From contig CANQTW010000004.1 in the NCBI GenBank assembly GCA_947626845.1, positions 1 through 64,000 on the forward strand: 64,000 nucleotides of DNA. The letters are read 5' to 3'. Shown in pieces: positions 23,863 through 32,674 of the stretch. The notes beneath the pieces were generated by a model. It searched no databases. It was not told where the DNA came from and saw nothing but the letters and a program-made list of their open reading frames with translations. Made by a program: the position numbers and the translations under genes. This stretch comes from an uncultured Oscillospiraceae bacterium. Lineage in GTDB: Bacteria; Bacillota; Clostridia; Oscillospirales; Oscillospiraceae. Each line of letters begins with the position of its first letter. Positions within the stretch are counted from its first letter, which is position 1.

Positions 23863-24987
23863 TCAATCCTCCGCGTGGTCAAGCTCCGCCCGCTCCCCGC
23901 TCCAGACGCGCTTTTGCGTCCAGGGCTCATCCGGGTCACGCCAGAAAGGGTGGGTATCGGGAAGGCCCAGGGGCAGGAACACCGTCTCACACAGATAAAG
24001 GCTCCCCACGCCGATGTACCCCTCCGCCAGCTCCGGCTGAAAGCCGGTGATGCCCGGCAGGAGGAAGCCGTTCTCGTCGTATATGTTCCCCCGGTGTACC
24101 CGCTCGATCACCGCCGTCAGGCCGCACCGGGCCATCGCCGGCGTGACGGACGGGGGCAGAAAGCCCTCCAGGGCGGCTTGGGCGAGGAGCTGGAAGGCCC
24201 CGTACCGGTAGGCCGCCGAGCGGCCCACCACCGGGTAAGCGCCGTCGGGCATGATGAGCCGCTCCAAGAGGGCGGCGCACCGCGCGGCTCGTTTCATCTC
24301 GGTCTTATAGAGCTCCGCGTATTGTTCGCGGTCCTTCAGCTCTCTGAGGATATCCGCCATCATGGGGTGGATGACGAAGGAGTTATAGTAGTCGGCGTGG
24401 AAATACTCCCCATCCCCGTAGACCCCGTCCCCCACATACCAGCCCCGGAAGGCGTCCAGCGCCCTGTCCACAGGCGCCGCCTCCCAGTCCTCCCCCACAT
24501 GCCGCAGGAAGATCGCGATCATGGCGGGAAAAAGGAGCCAGTTGGAGTCATAGGGGGTGAATTTTCGGGTGGCGCGCAGGGCGGCTGCCAGCCGCCGACG
24601 GGTGGCGTCCTCCAGGCCGAACCACAGGGCGTTGGGTGCCCGCAGAAGGGCGTGGGCCAAAAAAGCCGCGTCCACCAGGGACTGCCCGTAGCCCTCCGTA
24701 AAGTTCACCGCGTCCGGACTTTGGGGGTCCACCGCGTTTTGCAGGCACTTCCGCGCCAGCGTCCGGAACCGCTCCCGCGTCTCCCGCTCCCCCTGGGGCA
24801 CCTCCGCCTCCAGCCACGGGGCCATACCGCACAGCGTCCTGCCCAGGGCCTCCAGCGGGGCATAGAGGGCTCGGTTCGGGTGAAACTCCAGGGGGAGGGC
24901 GGCTTTCAGCCGGTTCTCCGCCAGAGCGGACAGCACGGGAGAGGCGGTCTTCAGCATGGTGTCCAGCCAGAGCTTCCTTGTCACCAC
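23863..24987 (-). CDS. DUF2264 domain protein
   Basis: The 374-residue all-helical (alpha/alpha)6-like protein has the DUF2264 hallmarks: NFTEGYGQSLVDAAFLAHAL, YDSNWLLFPAMI, and the conserved GDGVYGDGEYFHADYYNSFV followed by VVGRSAAYRYGAFQLL. The family neighbours pectin and glycan degradation genes. An enzymatic role on uronides is suspected but not proven. Start is GTG 24987 or the next GTG (24984), overlapping the stop of the GH88 gene (24981), so it is translationally coupled. Confidence 0.88.
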   Translation of the reverse strand: MVTRKLWLDTMLKTASPVLSALAENRLKAALPLEFHPNRALYAPLEALGRTLCGMAPWLEAEVPQGERETRERFRTLARKCLQNAVDPQSPDAVNFTEGYGQSLVDAAFLAHALLRAPNALWFGLEDATRRRLAAALRATRKFTPYDSNWLLFPAMIAIFLRHVGEDWEAAPVDRALDAFRGWYVGDGVYGDGEYFHADYYNSFVIHPMMADILRELKDREQYAELYKTEMKRAARCAALLERLIMPDGAYPVVGRSAAYRYGAFQLLAQAALEGFLPPSVTPAMARCGLTAVIERVHRGNIYDENGFLLPGITGFQPELAEGYIGVGSLYLCETVFLPLGLPDTHPFWRDPDEPWTQKRVWSGERAELDHAED

Positions 24988-26078
24988 ATAAAGACCCCCT
25001 TCCCCAGTATCTTCAGCACCGCCTCGATAAAGAAATAGTCCCCGTAGATCAGGGGGTGGTTGTGCTCCCTGTCGTGGAAGCTCACCGAGCAGCGCTTCAG
25101 GAGGCAGTCGGTATCCGGGGACAGCTCCAGGCGCTTTTCCGAAAGGGTCCGCAAAAGGCCCTCGGCGGCGTCCCTGTACCGGCTCTCCCCCGCCGCCGCG
25201 GCCAGCTCTAAAAGGCCGGAGGCGGCGATGGCGGCGGCGCTGTCGTCCTCAAAATCACAGTCCTCCCCTTGGGCGAAGTCCACGGGGATCAGGCCGGAGG
25301 CAGGGATATGGGCCATGAAGTAATCCGCCGCTTTACGGGCACAGGAGAGGAAAAGCGGCTCCTTTGTGTGAAGATACGAGAGCGTAAAGCCGTAGACGGC
25401 CCACGCCTGCCCCCGTGTCCAGGCGCTTCCGGCGGCCATCCCCTGGCCTGGGCGTGTCCCCAGCCTTTCCCCCGTCACGGGGTCAAAAACCACGATATGC
25501 TCCACCGAGCCGTCGGGCCGTTGAAAATGCCTGGCCGCCGTTCGGGCGTGGAGGGCGGCGATCTGCCCGAAGCGTGGGTCGCCCGTTATGACCGCGGCCC
25601 TGTATAAAAGCGGCAGATTCATCAGGCAGTCGATGATGGCCCAGCCGGCCTTCTCCCCGCTCCGGTCGTTCCAGGCCCGGAGAAAAGCGCCCTTCGGATT
25701 GAAGCGTCCGGCCAGGTTGGAGGCCGCCAGCAGGAGGCGGTTCAGGGACGCGGGATTTTTTGTGACCGTGTAATCCGCTCCGGCTGTGAGCAGCCATTTA
25801 AACCCGCTGTCGTGATCCATCCCCATGGCGTCCATTAGCGCCGCGTCCAGCTTTTTCTCCAGGGCGGCGGCGGTGCTTTTCAGCGCCTCCTCCCCCGTCA
25901 GGGCGTAGACCTGCCACAGGCTCCCCGCCCAGAAGCCGTTGGTCCACCAGGAGATATTGTCCCCCGACAGATCGTCAAAGCGCCCCTGACCGTCCACCCG
26001 GTAGGGAATCTTCTCCCCGCTCCTACGGCACACAAGCAGGGTCTTTTCGCTGATTTTTCGGGCAAGTTCCTCCCACAT
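24981..26078 (-). CDS. GH88 unsaturated glucuronyl/rhamnogalacturonyl hydrolase
   Basis: The 365-residue protein has the (alpha/alpha)6 UGL fold: WWTNGFWAGSLWQVYALTG, MDHDSGFKWLLTAG (Asp of the family HDxGF motif), then AGWAIIDCLMNLPLLYRAAV with the second catalytic Asp, and GSAWTRGQAWAVYG. It hydrates the unsaturated uronic acid left by polysaccharide lyases. It is cytoplasmic. ATG 26078 with GGAGG upstream is preferred to an ATG 12 codons further up. It leads a two-gene operon with DUF2264. Confidence 0.88.
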   Translation of the reverse strand: MWEELARKISEKTLLVCRRSGEKIPYRVDGQGRFDDLSGDNISWWTNGFWAGSLWQVYALTGEEALKSTAAALEKKLDAALMDAMGMDHDSGFKWLLTAGADYTVTKNPASLNRLLLAASNLAGRFNPKGAFLRAWNDRSGEKAGWAIIDCLMNLPLLYRAAVITGDPRFGQIAALHARTAARHFQRPDGSVEHIVVFDPVTGERLGTRPGQGMAAGSAWTRGQAWAVYGFTLSYLHTKEPLFLSCARKAADYFMAHIPASGLIPVDFAQGEDCDFEDDSAAAIAASGLLELAAAAGESRYRDAAEGLLRTLSEKRLELSPDTDCLLKRCSVSFHDREHNHPLIYGDYFFIEAVLKILGKGVFMW

Positions 26079-26100
26079 GGGCGGGCCTCCAAAAAAATAA

Positions 26101-26151
26101 TTATTTTTACGCAAATTTTACTTGACAAGTAAAATGATTTGTGGTATAATG
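26101..26151. promoter_or_regulatory. 21-bp palindromic operator with back-to-back promoters
   Basis: ATTTTACTTG (26116-26125), A, CAAGTAAAAT (26127-26136) is a perfect palindrome. It contains the -35 of a plus-strand consensus promoter, TTGACA (26123-26128), 17 nt, TATAAT (26146-26151). It also contains the -35 of a minus-strand promoter, TTGTCA (26124-26129), 17 nt, AATAAT (26101-26106), which would serve the GH88 operon. The shape suggests a MarR-, GntR- or LacI-like repressor. Downstream of the plus-strand promoter lies only the dnaE 3' end. Confidence 0.6.
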
Positions 26152-26218
26152 CGATTATGCTGAAGTATAGGGGCGGGACCGTCAAATATCCGGCCCTTAC
26201 CGAGGCGTGTGTCCGGCC

Positions 26219-29200
26219 CTATTTGACCACCACGTTATCCTCGCCCAAAAGGTCCTTCAGCTCCCGCACAAGGGCCGGATGGATAAGGCAGTCCGTGCCC
26301 ACCCGGCGGCGGGTATCGGCAAAAAATACCACCATCTGCTGTTCGCCTGGGAACATGGTGAGCAGGAGCCTGATCCTTTCGTATTCCGGGCAGTTCTCCG
26401 TGGGAAGCCGGAGATAGAGCTTTTTGCTCTTCTCCTCGGTCCCCCCGTCCCCCGGCGCGTCGGGACGCAGATCGCTGAGGGGCCGCAGGGTGTTCACCAC
26501 GGCCTGTGGCTCCTTCCCCTCCCGGACGGAGAGGCGGGCGCGGATCAGGACCAGGGAACCCTCCCGCATGTAGACGCCTGACTGATCCAGGGTGCGCTGG
26601 AAAGCCAGAAGCTCCATGCTCCCGGTGCCGTCGTCCAGGGTCAGGTAGGCCATCAGGCCGCCGTTTTTCGTGGCACGGGTGCGGCTGGAGATAATAACGC
26701 CGGCGAAGCTCAGCTCCTGATCGTCGGCAAAACGGTGGGTCTCCCGGTCCTCGGCATAGTCTGCCAGGACCGCGCCGATGTTGGTAACGCCCAACCTGCG
26801 GACGGACTGCCGGTAGGCGTCCATGGGGTGGCCGGAGAGATAGAGGCCCGTGACCTCCCGCTCCATGGTCATCCGCTCCATGGGGGAATACTCCTCCACG
26901 TCGGGCAGGGGCACGGCGGAGGCGGAGGCGGGCGCGCCCCCCTCCGAAAAGGCGCCGAAGAGGTCCATCTGTCCCTCCACGTTTTTGCGGCGGCTGCCGG
27001 CGATGGAGTCCAGGGTCTGTCCGGCAATGAGCATCAGCTGGCGCCTGTTGGCGCCAAGGGAATCGAAGGCCCCCGCCTTGATGAGGCTCTCCAGGGCGCG
27101 GGAGTTCATATCCGCCCCGTAAAGGCGCTGACAGAAGTCGTGGAAGGAGGCGAAGGGGCCGCCGTTTTCCCGCTCCTCCACCATGTTGTCAATGAATTTG
27201 GAGCCGATGTTTTTCACCGCCACCAGGCCGTAGCGGATATCGTTTCCCTCCACGGTGAAGCGGCTGCGGGAGTGGTTCACGTCGGGGGGCAGGAGGCTGA
27301 TGCCCATGCTCTGGCACTCGGCGGTGTACTCGGCCACCTTGTCGGCCTGGCCCAGCACGGAGCTCATCAGGGCGGCCATATACTCGCGGGGGTAATGGCA
27401 CTTGAGATACGCCGTCTCATAGGCCACGATGGCGTAGGAGACAGAGTGCGCCTTGTTGAAGGCGTAATTGGCGAAGGCGTTGATCTCGTCGTAGATGCTT
27501 CCGGCGACCTGGGCGGGGATGCCGTTTTTCACACAGCCGTGGATGCCGCGGGCCTCGTCGCCGTTGATAAAGGTCTCCCGCTCCTTCTGGATCTCCGCCA
27601 TTTTCTTCTTGGACATGGCCCTGCGGATCATATCCGCCTGGCCAAGGGAGTATCCGGCCAAGCGCTGGAATATCTCGATGACCTGCTCCTGATAGAGGAT
27701 GCACCCGTAGGTGACGTTCAGGATCGGCTCCAGCATGGGGTGCTTGTAGGTGACCTTCTCCGGGTTCTGGGAGGCCTCCAAAAAGCGCGGTATGGAGTCC
27801 ATGGGGCCGGGGCGGTAGAGGGCCACCACAGAGGAAATATCCTCGATGCTCTTTGCCTTCATGCCCACGGCCACGCTGGTCATGCCGGCGGACTCCAGTT
27901 GGAAAACGCCTGACGTCCTGCCGGCGGAGAGCATGTCGTAGGTGGGCTTGTCGTCCATGGGGATTTTGTTGATATCGAATTGCGGGACGTTCCTGCGGAT
28001 GTCCTGGACGGCGTCGTCGATGATGGTCAGGTTCCGAAGGCCCAAAAAGTCCATTTTGAGAAGGCCCAGCTCCTCCACGGTGGTCATGGTGTACTGGGTG
28101 GAGATGGTGTTGTCCTTCTTGGAGAGAGCCAGGGGCACGTAGGTGTGGACGGGGTCGCGGGTGATGACCACACCGGCGGCGTGGGTGCCGTAGTCCTTGG
28201 GCATATCCTCGATGGCGCGGGCCGTCTCGATGACGCGCCGATAGCGCTCATCCCGATCCATCAGCTCCCGCAGCTGGGCTGAGACGCGCACGGCGTCGTC
28301 GATGGTCATTTTGGCGTCGTCGGGCATGGATTTTGCCAGCTCGTTTTCCTCGGCGAAGGTCAGGCCCAGCACCTTGGAGACGCTTCGGACGGCGTTTTTG
28401 GCCTTCAGAGTGTTGAAGGTGATGATCTGGGCCACGTGGTCGGCGCCGTACTTGCGCTTGACGTAGTCCATGACCTCGCCCCGACGGCGCTCGCAGAAAT
28501 CCATGTCGATATCCGGCATACTGACCCGCTCTGGATTCAAAAACCGCTCAAAAAAGAGGTTATAGCGGATGGGGTCCACATCCGTGATGCCCAGGGTGTA
28601 GCTGACTACGCTCCCCGCCGCGCTGCCGCGTCCGGGGCCTACGGGGATACCGCTGCGCTTGGCGTACATAACGAAGTCCTGGACGATCAGGAAGTAGTCG
28701 GTGAAGCCCATGCGGTTGATCATATCCAGCTCGTAGACAAGCTGTTTTTTCGCCCGTTCCCGCTCTTCCCCGGAATACCGGCGCGTAAGGCCCTCCAGGC
28801 ATTGCTTCTCCAGATAGTCCCTGGATGTGACGCCCGCCGGGAGCTTGAATTCCGGCAGGTGGTAGTGGCCGAACTCAAACCGCATATCGCACATTTCCGC
28901 GATCTTTTCGGTGTTGTCCGCCGCCTCCGGGTGGTCGGGAAAGAGGGCGCGCATCTCCTCCTCGGACTTTAAATACAGCCCGTCGCCCTGGAATTTCATG
29001 CGGTTTGGCTCGTCCAGGGTCTTGCCGGTCTGGATGCACATCAGCACATCCTGGGCATAGGCGTCCTCACGCTTCAGATAGTGGACGTCGTTGGTCAGCA
29101 CCAGGGGGATGCCCGTCTCTTTGGAGAGCCGGATAAGGCCGCGGGCGGCGGTCCGCTCCTCGGCGATGCCGTGGTCCTGAAGCTCCAGGTAATAATTCCC

Positions 29201-29701
29201 CTTGCCGAAGATCTCCTCAAATTCCAGGGCCGTCTTTTTGGCCTCGTCGTACCTGTCCTCCAGGATGAGGCGGGGCACCCTGCCCTGGATACAGGCGGAC
29301 AGGGCGATAAGGCCCTCGGCGTGGGCGCGCAGCAGGTCCATATCCACCCGCGGCTTCATGTAAAAGCCCTGGACGAAGCTCATGGACACCATATAGCAGA
29401 GGTTCTTGTAGCCCGTCTCGTTTTTGCACAGCAGGATCAGGTGGTAGCGCACCGAGTCCTCTCCCCGCTCCATATCGAAGCGGGTACGGGGGGCCACATA
29501 GACCTCACAGCCGATAATGGGGTGTATCCCCTCCTTGAGGCACTCCTTGTAAAAGGCCACGGCCCCGTACATGACGCCGTGGTCCGTGATGGCAAGGCTG
29601 GTCTGGCCAAGCTCTTTGGCCCTTTTGGGCAGGTCCTTAATGCGGCAGGCCCCGTCAAGAAGGCTGTATTCGGAGTGGACGTGCAGGTGTGTAAAGGCCA
29701 T
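26219..29701 (-). CDS. dnaE: DNA polymerase III subunit alpha (DnaE)
   Basis: The 1160-residue protein has the N-terminal PHP domain (HLHVHSEYSLLDGACRI), the polymerase palm motifs GPGRGSAAGS (355-364) and PDIDMDF (396-402) with its catalytic aspartates, a helix-hairpin-helix region, and a C-terminal OB fold (LSFAGVIISSRTRATKNGG). This is the DnaE form and not PolC. It synthesises DNA at the replication fork, in Firmicutes mainly extending primers for PolC. AAAGGAG precedes ATG 29701. It is the last gene of the hprK-murB-rapZ-whiA-dnaE run. Confidence 0.97.
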   Translation of the reverse strand: MAFTHLHVHSEYSLLDGACRIKDLPKRAKELGQTSLAITDHGVMYGAVAFYKECLKEGIHPIIGCEVYVAPRTRFDMERGEDSVRYHLILLCKNETGYKNLCYMVSMSFVQGFYMKPRVDMDLLRAHAEGLIALSACIQGRVPRLILEDRYDEAKKTALEFEEIFGKGNYYLELQDHGIAEERTAARGLIRLSKETGIPLVLTNDVHYLKREDAYAQDVLMCIQTGKTLDEPNRMKFQGDGLYLKSEEEMRALFPDHPEAADNTEKIAEMCDMRFEFGHYHLPEFKLPAGVTSRDYLEKQCLEGLTRRYSGEERERAKKQLVYELDMINRMGFTDYFLIVQDFVMYAKRSGIPVGPGRGSAAGSVVSYTLGITDVDPIRYNLFFERFLNPERVSMPDIDMDFCERRRGEVMDYVKRKYGADHVAQIITFNTLKAKNAVRSVSKVLGLTFAEENELAKSMPDDAKMTIDDAVRVSAQLRELMDRDERYRRVIETARAIEDMPKDYGTHAAGVVITRDPVHTYVPLALSKKDNTISTQYTMTTVEELGLLKMDFLGLRNLTIIDDAVQDIRRNVPQFDINKIPMDDKPTYDMLSAGRTSGVFQLESAGMTSVAVGMKAKSIEDISSVVALYRPGPMDSIPRFLEASQNPEKVTYKHPMLEPILNVTYGCILYQEQVIEIFQRLAGYSLGQADMIRRAMSKKKMAEIQKERETFINGDEARGIHGCVKNGIPAQVAGSIYDEINAFANYAFNKAHSVSYAIVAYETAYLKCHYPREYMAALMSSVLGQADKVAEYTAECQSMGISLLPPDVNHSRSRFTVEGNDIRYGLVAVKNIGSKFIDNMVEERENGGPFASFHDFCQRLYGADMNSRALESLIKAGAFDSLGANRRQLMLIAGQTLDSIAGSRRKNVEGQMDLFGAFSEGGAPASASAVPLPDVEEYSPMERMTMEREVTGLYLSGHPMDAYRQSVRRLGVTNIGAVLADYAEDRETHRFADDQELSFAGVIISSRTRATKNGGLMAYLTLDDGTGSMELLAFQRTLDQSGVYMREGSLVLIRARLSVREGKEPQAVVNTLRPLSDLRPDAPGDGGTEEKSKKLYLRLPTENCPEYERIRLLLTMFPGEQQMVVFFADTRRRVGTDCLIHPALVRELKDLLGEDNVVVK

Positions 29702-29768
29702 GGAAAGGCTCCTTTCGTGGGGGGCCGCTGTGTGAGGGCCGGGTATGCGTCCGGCCCGTACAGAGGCG

Positions 29769-30668
29769 TTATTTCAGGGATGAGGCCAATTCCGACAGCT
29801 TACGGAGGCGGTGGTTGAGGCCGGATTTTGTCACGGGGGGATCGCATAGAGCGCCCAGCTCCTCAATGGTCAGCTCCGGATTCTCCTCCCGCAGCGCGGC
29901 GGCCTCCCGAAGCTTATCGGAGAGGGTGGCCAGCGTGCCGCTCTCCCGCAGCTTTTTGATGTCCGCCAGCTGCTGGGCGCTGGCCTCCACGGTCTTTAAA
30001 ACATTGGCGGTGTCACAGTTGACCTTGCGGTTCACCAGGTTCGTCATGTCCTTCTCGATCTTGGCGTTCATGACGGACATGGCGGACACCGGCGCGCCCA
30101 TGGTGGTGAGCAGGTCCTCGATGAGGTCGCTCTGCTTGAAATAGATGATATAATTCCCGCCGCGGGTGACACAGCGCGGCTCAAAGGACATGTCCAGAAA
30201 GAGGGCGTTGATCTCCCGACTGACGGAGAAATGGTCGGTGACAAGCTCCAGGTGGTAGCCCTTGTGGGGGTCGGTGACGCTGCCTCCGGCCAGGAAAGCC
30301 CCCCGCAGGAAGGCGGCGCGGGAGGCGTCGTCCTCCAAAAGGCCCAGGTTTACATGGTGGGTCATCAGGCCCGCGGGCGGATATCCCAGGGCGTCCAGCA
30401 CGGCGGAAAGGCTGGCGGGCTCCCGCAGGATCAGGGTACGCTTGCCGGTCTCGCCCTTTTGGGGCAGCTCGTCGAAGGTCACATGAAAGGCGCGGGAGAA
30501 GATTTTGGGCAGGCGCGTGATGAAGGCGTCGGAGCCGGTGACGATCCGCGCCTCGGAACGGTCAAACCGGTTGCAGAACAGCAGTACTCCGTAGCACTCG
30601 GCCAGGGCCGTCCTGGAGGACAGCTCCGCGCGGCACAGCTCCGCCTTCACCTGGGAGGAGAAGGACAT
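29769..30668 (-). CDS. whiA: Sporulation/division regulator WhiA
   Basis: The 299-residue protein has a LAGLIDADG-like N-terminal part (MSFSSQVKAELCRAEL, ARAAFLRGAFLAGGSVTDPHKGYHLE) and a C-terminal HTH (LRESGTLATLSDKLREAAAL, then TKSGLNHRLRKLSELA). WhiA binds DNA, affects division and chromosome segregation in Firmicutes, and lacks nuclease activity. The start was set at ATG 30668 (MSFSS is the family norm, GCGAGGTG upstream) and not at a GTG three codons earlier. The usual yvcK neighbour is missing. Confidence 0.95.
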   Translation of the reverse strand: MSFSSQVKAELCRAELSSRTALAECYGVLLFCNRFDRSEARIVTGSDAFITRLPKIFSRAFHVTFDELPQKGETGKRTLILREPASLSAVLDALGYPPAGLMTHHVNLGLLEDDASRAAFLRGAFLAGGSVTDPHKGYHLELVTDHFSVSREINALFLDMSFEPRCVTRGGNYIIYFKQSDLIEDLLTTMGAPVSAMSVMNAKIEKDMTNLVNRKVNCDTANVLKTVEASAQQLADIKKLRESGTLATLSDKLREAAALREENPELTIEELGALCDPPVTKSGLNHRLRKLSELASSLK

Positions 30669-30742
30669 CTCACACACCTCGCTTTCTCTCTGATACAGGG
30701 CCTGTCAGCCCGCCTGAGGAGGCCCGTTTATTTCAAAAACGG

Positions 30743-31597
30743 TCAATTCTTGCCGGTGTCCCGGTGGATGCAGTCAACGTCGTGGCCCATGCCGGTGAGG
30801 TAGGCCCCCAGGGCCTCGGCCACCGCCACCGAGCGGTGATGGCCGCCGGTACAGCCAATGCACACGGTCAGGGTCATCTTGCCCTCCTCCTCGTAATTGG
30901 GCAGGAGGAAGTCGATCATCTCCTCCAGGCGCACAAGGAACTGCTTGGTCACATCGGAGCTGAACACATAGTCCCGCACGTCCGGGTCGGTGCCGTCCCG
31001 CTCCCGAAGCTCCGGCACATAGAAGGGGTTGGGCAGGAAGCGCACGTCGAACACAAGATCGGCCTCGATGGGGATGCCGTATTTGAAGCCGAAGGACATG
31101 ACGGTGACGTGGAGCTTCTGTTCCTTGCCCGTGCCGAAGAGGTGGAACAGGGTGCGCTGGAGACGGCCCAGGGTCAGGCCCGTGGTGTCGATGATGTAGT
31201 CGGCCCGCCGGCGCACCGGCTCCAGCATCTGGATCTCACGGCGGACGGCGGACTCCAGGCCGCCGGCGTCATCCAGGGGGTGGCGGCGGCGCGTCTCCTT
31301 GTAGCGCTTGACCACCGTCTCCACCGTGGCGTCCACATACAGTATTTTGTAGTCGAAGCCCCGGTTGGACAGCTCGTCCAGGGCGGAAAACAGCTGGTCA
31401 AAGCCGTCCCGACTGCGGATGTCGGACACCAGGGCCACCCGCTCGTAGCGGCCCCTGGTGGCGGCGCACAGCTCCGCGAACAGGGGCATCAGAGGCGCGG
31501 GCATGTTGTCCACGCAGTAGAAGTCCAGATCCTCCAGGGCGGCGGCCACGCGGCTCTTGCCCGCCCCGGAAAGGCCGGAGATGATGAGCATTTCCAT
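30743..31597 (-). CDS. rapZ: RNase adapter/nucleotide-binding protein RapZ
   Basis: The 284-residue protein has Walker A GLSGAGKS near the N-terminus, the DNMPAPLMP segment, and the C-terminal conserved IGCTGGHHRSVAVAE motif of the RapZ/YvcJ family. It binds ATP/GTP and, in Firmicutes, affects competence and cell-wall metabolism. In E. coli it guides RNase E to GlmZ. AAAGGGG precedes ATG 31597. It lies downstream of murB with a 165-nt gap. Confidence 0.95.
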   Translation of the reverse strand: MEMLIISGLSGAGKSRVAAALEDLDFYCVDNMPAPLMPLFAELCAATRGRYERVALVSDIRSRDGFDQLFSALDELSNRGFDYKILYVDATVETVVKRYKETRRRHPLDDAGGLESAVRREIQMLEPVRRRADYIIDTTGLTLGRLQRTLFHLFGTGKEQKLHVTVMSFGFKYGIPIEADLVFDVRFLPNPFYVPELRERDGTDPDVRDYVFSSDVTKQFLVRLEEMIDFLLPNYEEEGKMTLTVCIGCTGGHHRSVAVAEALGAYLTGMGHDVDCIHRDTGKN

Positions 31598-31624
31598 GAA
31601 GTATCCCCTTTCCCCTGTCAACAA

Positions 31625-31762
31625 AGGAAAAACCTTTGGTTATTTTGGTTATTTGTTAAGACGCGCAAGCGGTCTTCCAGGCCGTGGTCCGGCCCGTGCG
31701 CCGCAAAAGCCGGCGGCAAGGTGTGTGGGCCGCCGTGGGCGGCGGTCCCTACGGGCGGGAGA
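31625..31762. other. GC-rich gap between murB and rapZ
   Basis: No gene is seen. It has a GGGCCGCC/GGCGGTCC stem (about 31727-31750, one wobble) of the same GGGCCGCC kind found at 23808 and 48241. A short tandem of AATAACCAA, read on the minus strand, lies near 31640. Confidence 0.4.
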
Positions 31763-32674
31763 TCAAGGGATGACCCTGACCTCCGGCTCAAGGACCACGC
31801 CGGAATGAAGATACACCTTTTCCTTTACCTTGTCCATAAGGGAGAGGATATCCGCGCTGGTGGCGTTTCCGGTGTTGATGATGAAGCCCGCGTGCTTCTC
31901 CGAGACCTGCGCGCCGCCCACGGTGAGGCCCTTCAGCCCCGCCTCCTCAATGAGCCGCGCGGCGAAATCCCCCTGGGGGCGCTTGAAGGTGCTTCCGGCG
32001 GAGGGATAATTCAACGGCTGTTTTTCCCGCCGGCGGCGGGAAAGGTCATCCATTTTTTCCTTTATCTCCCTGGGGTCGCCGGGGCGCAGGCGAATGGCGG
32101 CGGAGAGGATGGCCTCGCCGGTGTCCTCAAAGCGGCTGTGGCGGTAGCCGAAGCCGCACTCGTCACAGGGGACGGTGCGCAGGGCGCCGCCGCTGTCCAG
32201 ATAGGTGACGGCCTCCACCACGTCCCGCAGCTCCCCGCCGTAGGCCCCGGCGTTCATGTAGATGCCGCCGCCCAGAGAGCCGGGGATGCCGTGGGCAAAC
32301 TCAAGGCCCGTGAGGCACGCCTCCAGCGCGGCGGAGGCCAGGCGTGAGAGCAGGACGCCGGCGCCGGAAATGATACTGTCGCCGGAGAGCCGCAGGGTGT
32401 CGAGCCGCGCGGTGGACAGCACAGCCAGGGTGTGGGGACCGTCAGAAAAGAGGAGGTTGGAGCCGTTGCCCATGATAAGGCAGGGCAGCTGCCGGCGCTT
32501 CAGCTCCCGCGCCGCCCAGACGAAGGCCTCGATGCTCTTGGGCTCGGCGAAAAGGCTCACCGTACCGCCCACGCGGAAGGTGGTGTGCTTCCTCATGGGC
32601 TCCCCGAAAAAGACGGCGGTGCCGGGATAATCGGCGTTCAGTTCCTTGGCGAAGGCGTCAAAGGCGTTTTCCAT
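31763..32674 (-). CDS. murB: UDP-N-acetylenolpyruvoylglucosamine reductase
   Basis: The 303-residue protein is a FAD enzyme. Features are KHTTFRVGGTVSLF (FAD site), GNGSNLLFSD, GIPGSLGGGIYMNAGAYGGE, and the catalytic-Ser segment AGSTFKRPQGDFAARLIEEAG of the type II MurB enzymes. It reduces UDP-GlcNAc-enolpyruvate to UDP-MurNAc with NADPH in the cytoplasm. Its ATG overlaps the hprK stop (TGATG), so the two are coupled. Confidence 0.97.
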   Translation of the reverse strand: MENAFDAFAKELNADYPGTAVFFGEPMRKHTTFRVGGTVSLFAEPKSIEAFVWAARELKRRQLPCLIMGNGSNLLFSDGPHTLAVLSTARLDTLRLSGDSIISGAGVLLSRLASAALEACLTGLEFAHGIPGSLGGGIYMNAGAYGGELRDVVEAVTYLDSGGALRTVPCDECGFGYRHSRFEDTGEAILSAAIRLRPGDPREIKEKMDDLSRRRREKQPLNYPSAGSTFKRPQGDFAARLIEEAGLKGLTVGGAQVSEKHAGFIINTGNATSADILSLMDKVKEKVYLHSGVVLEPEVRVIP

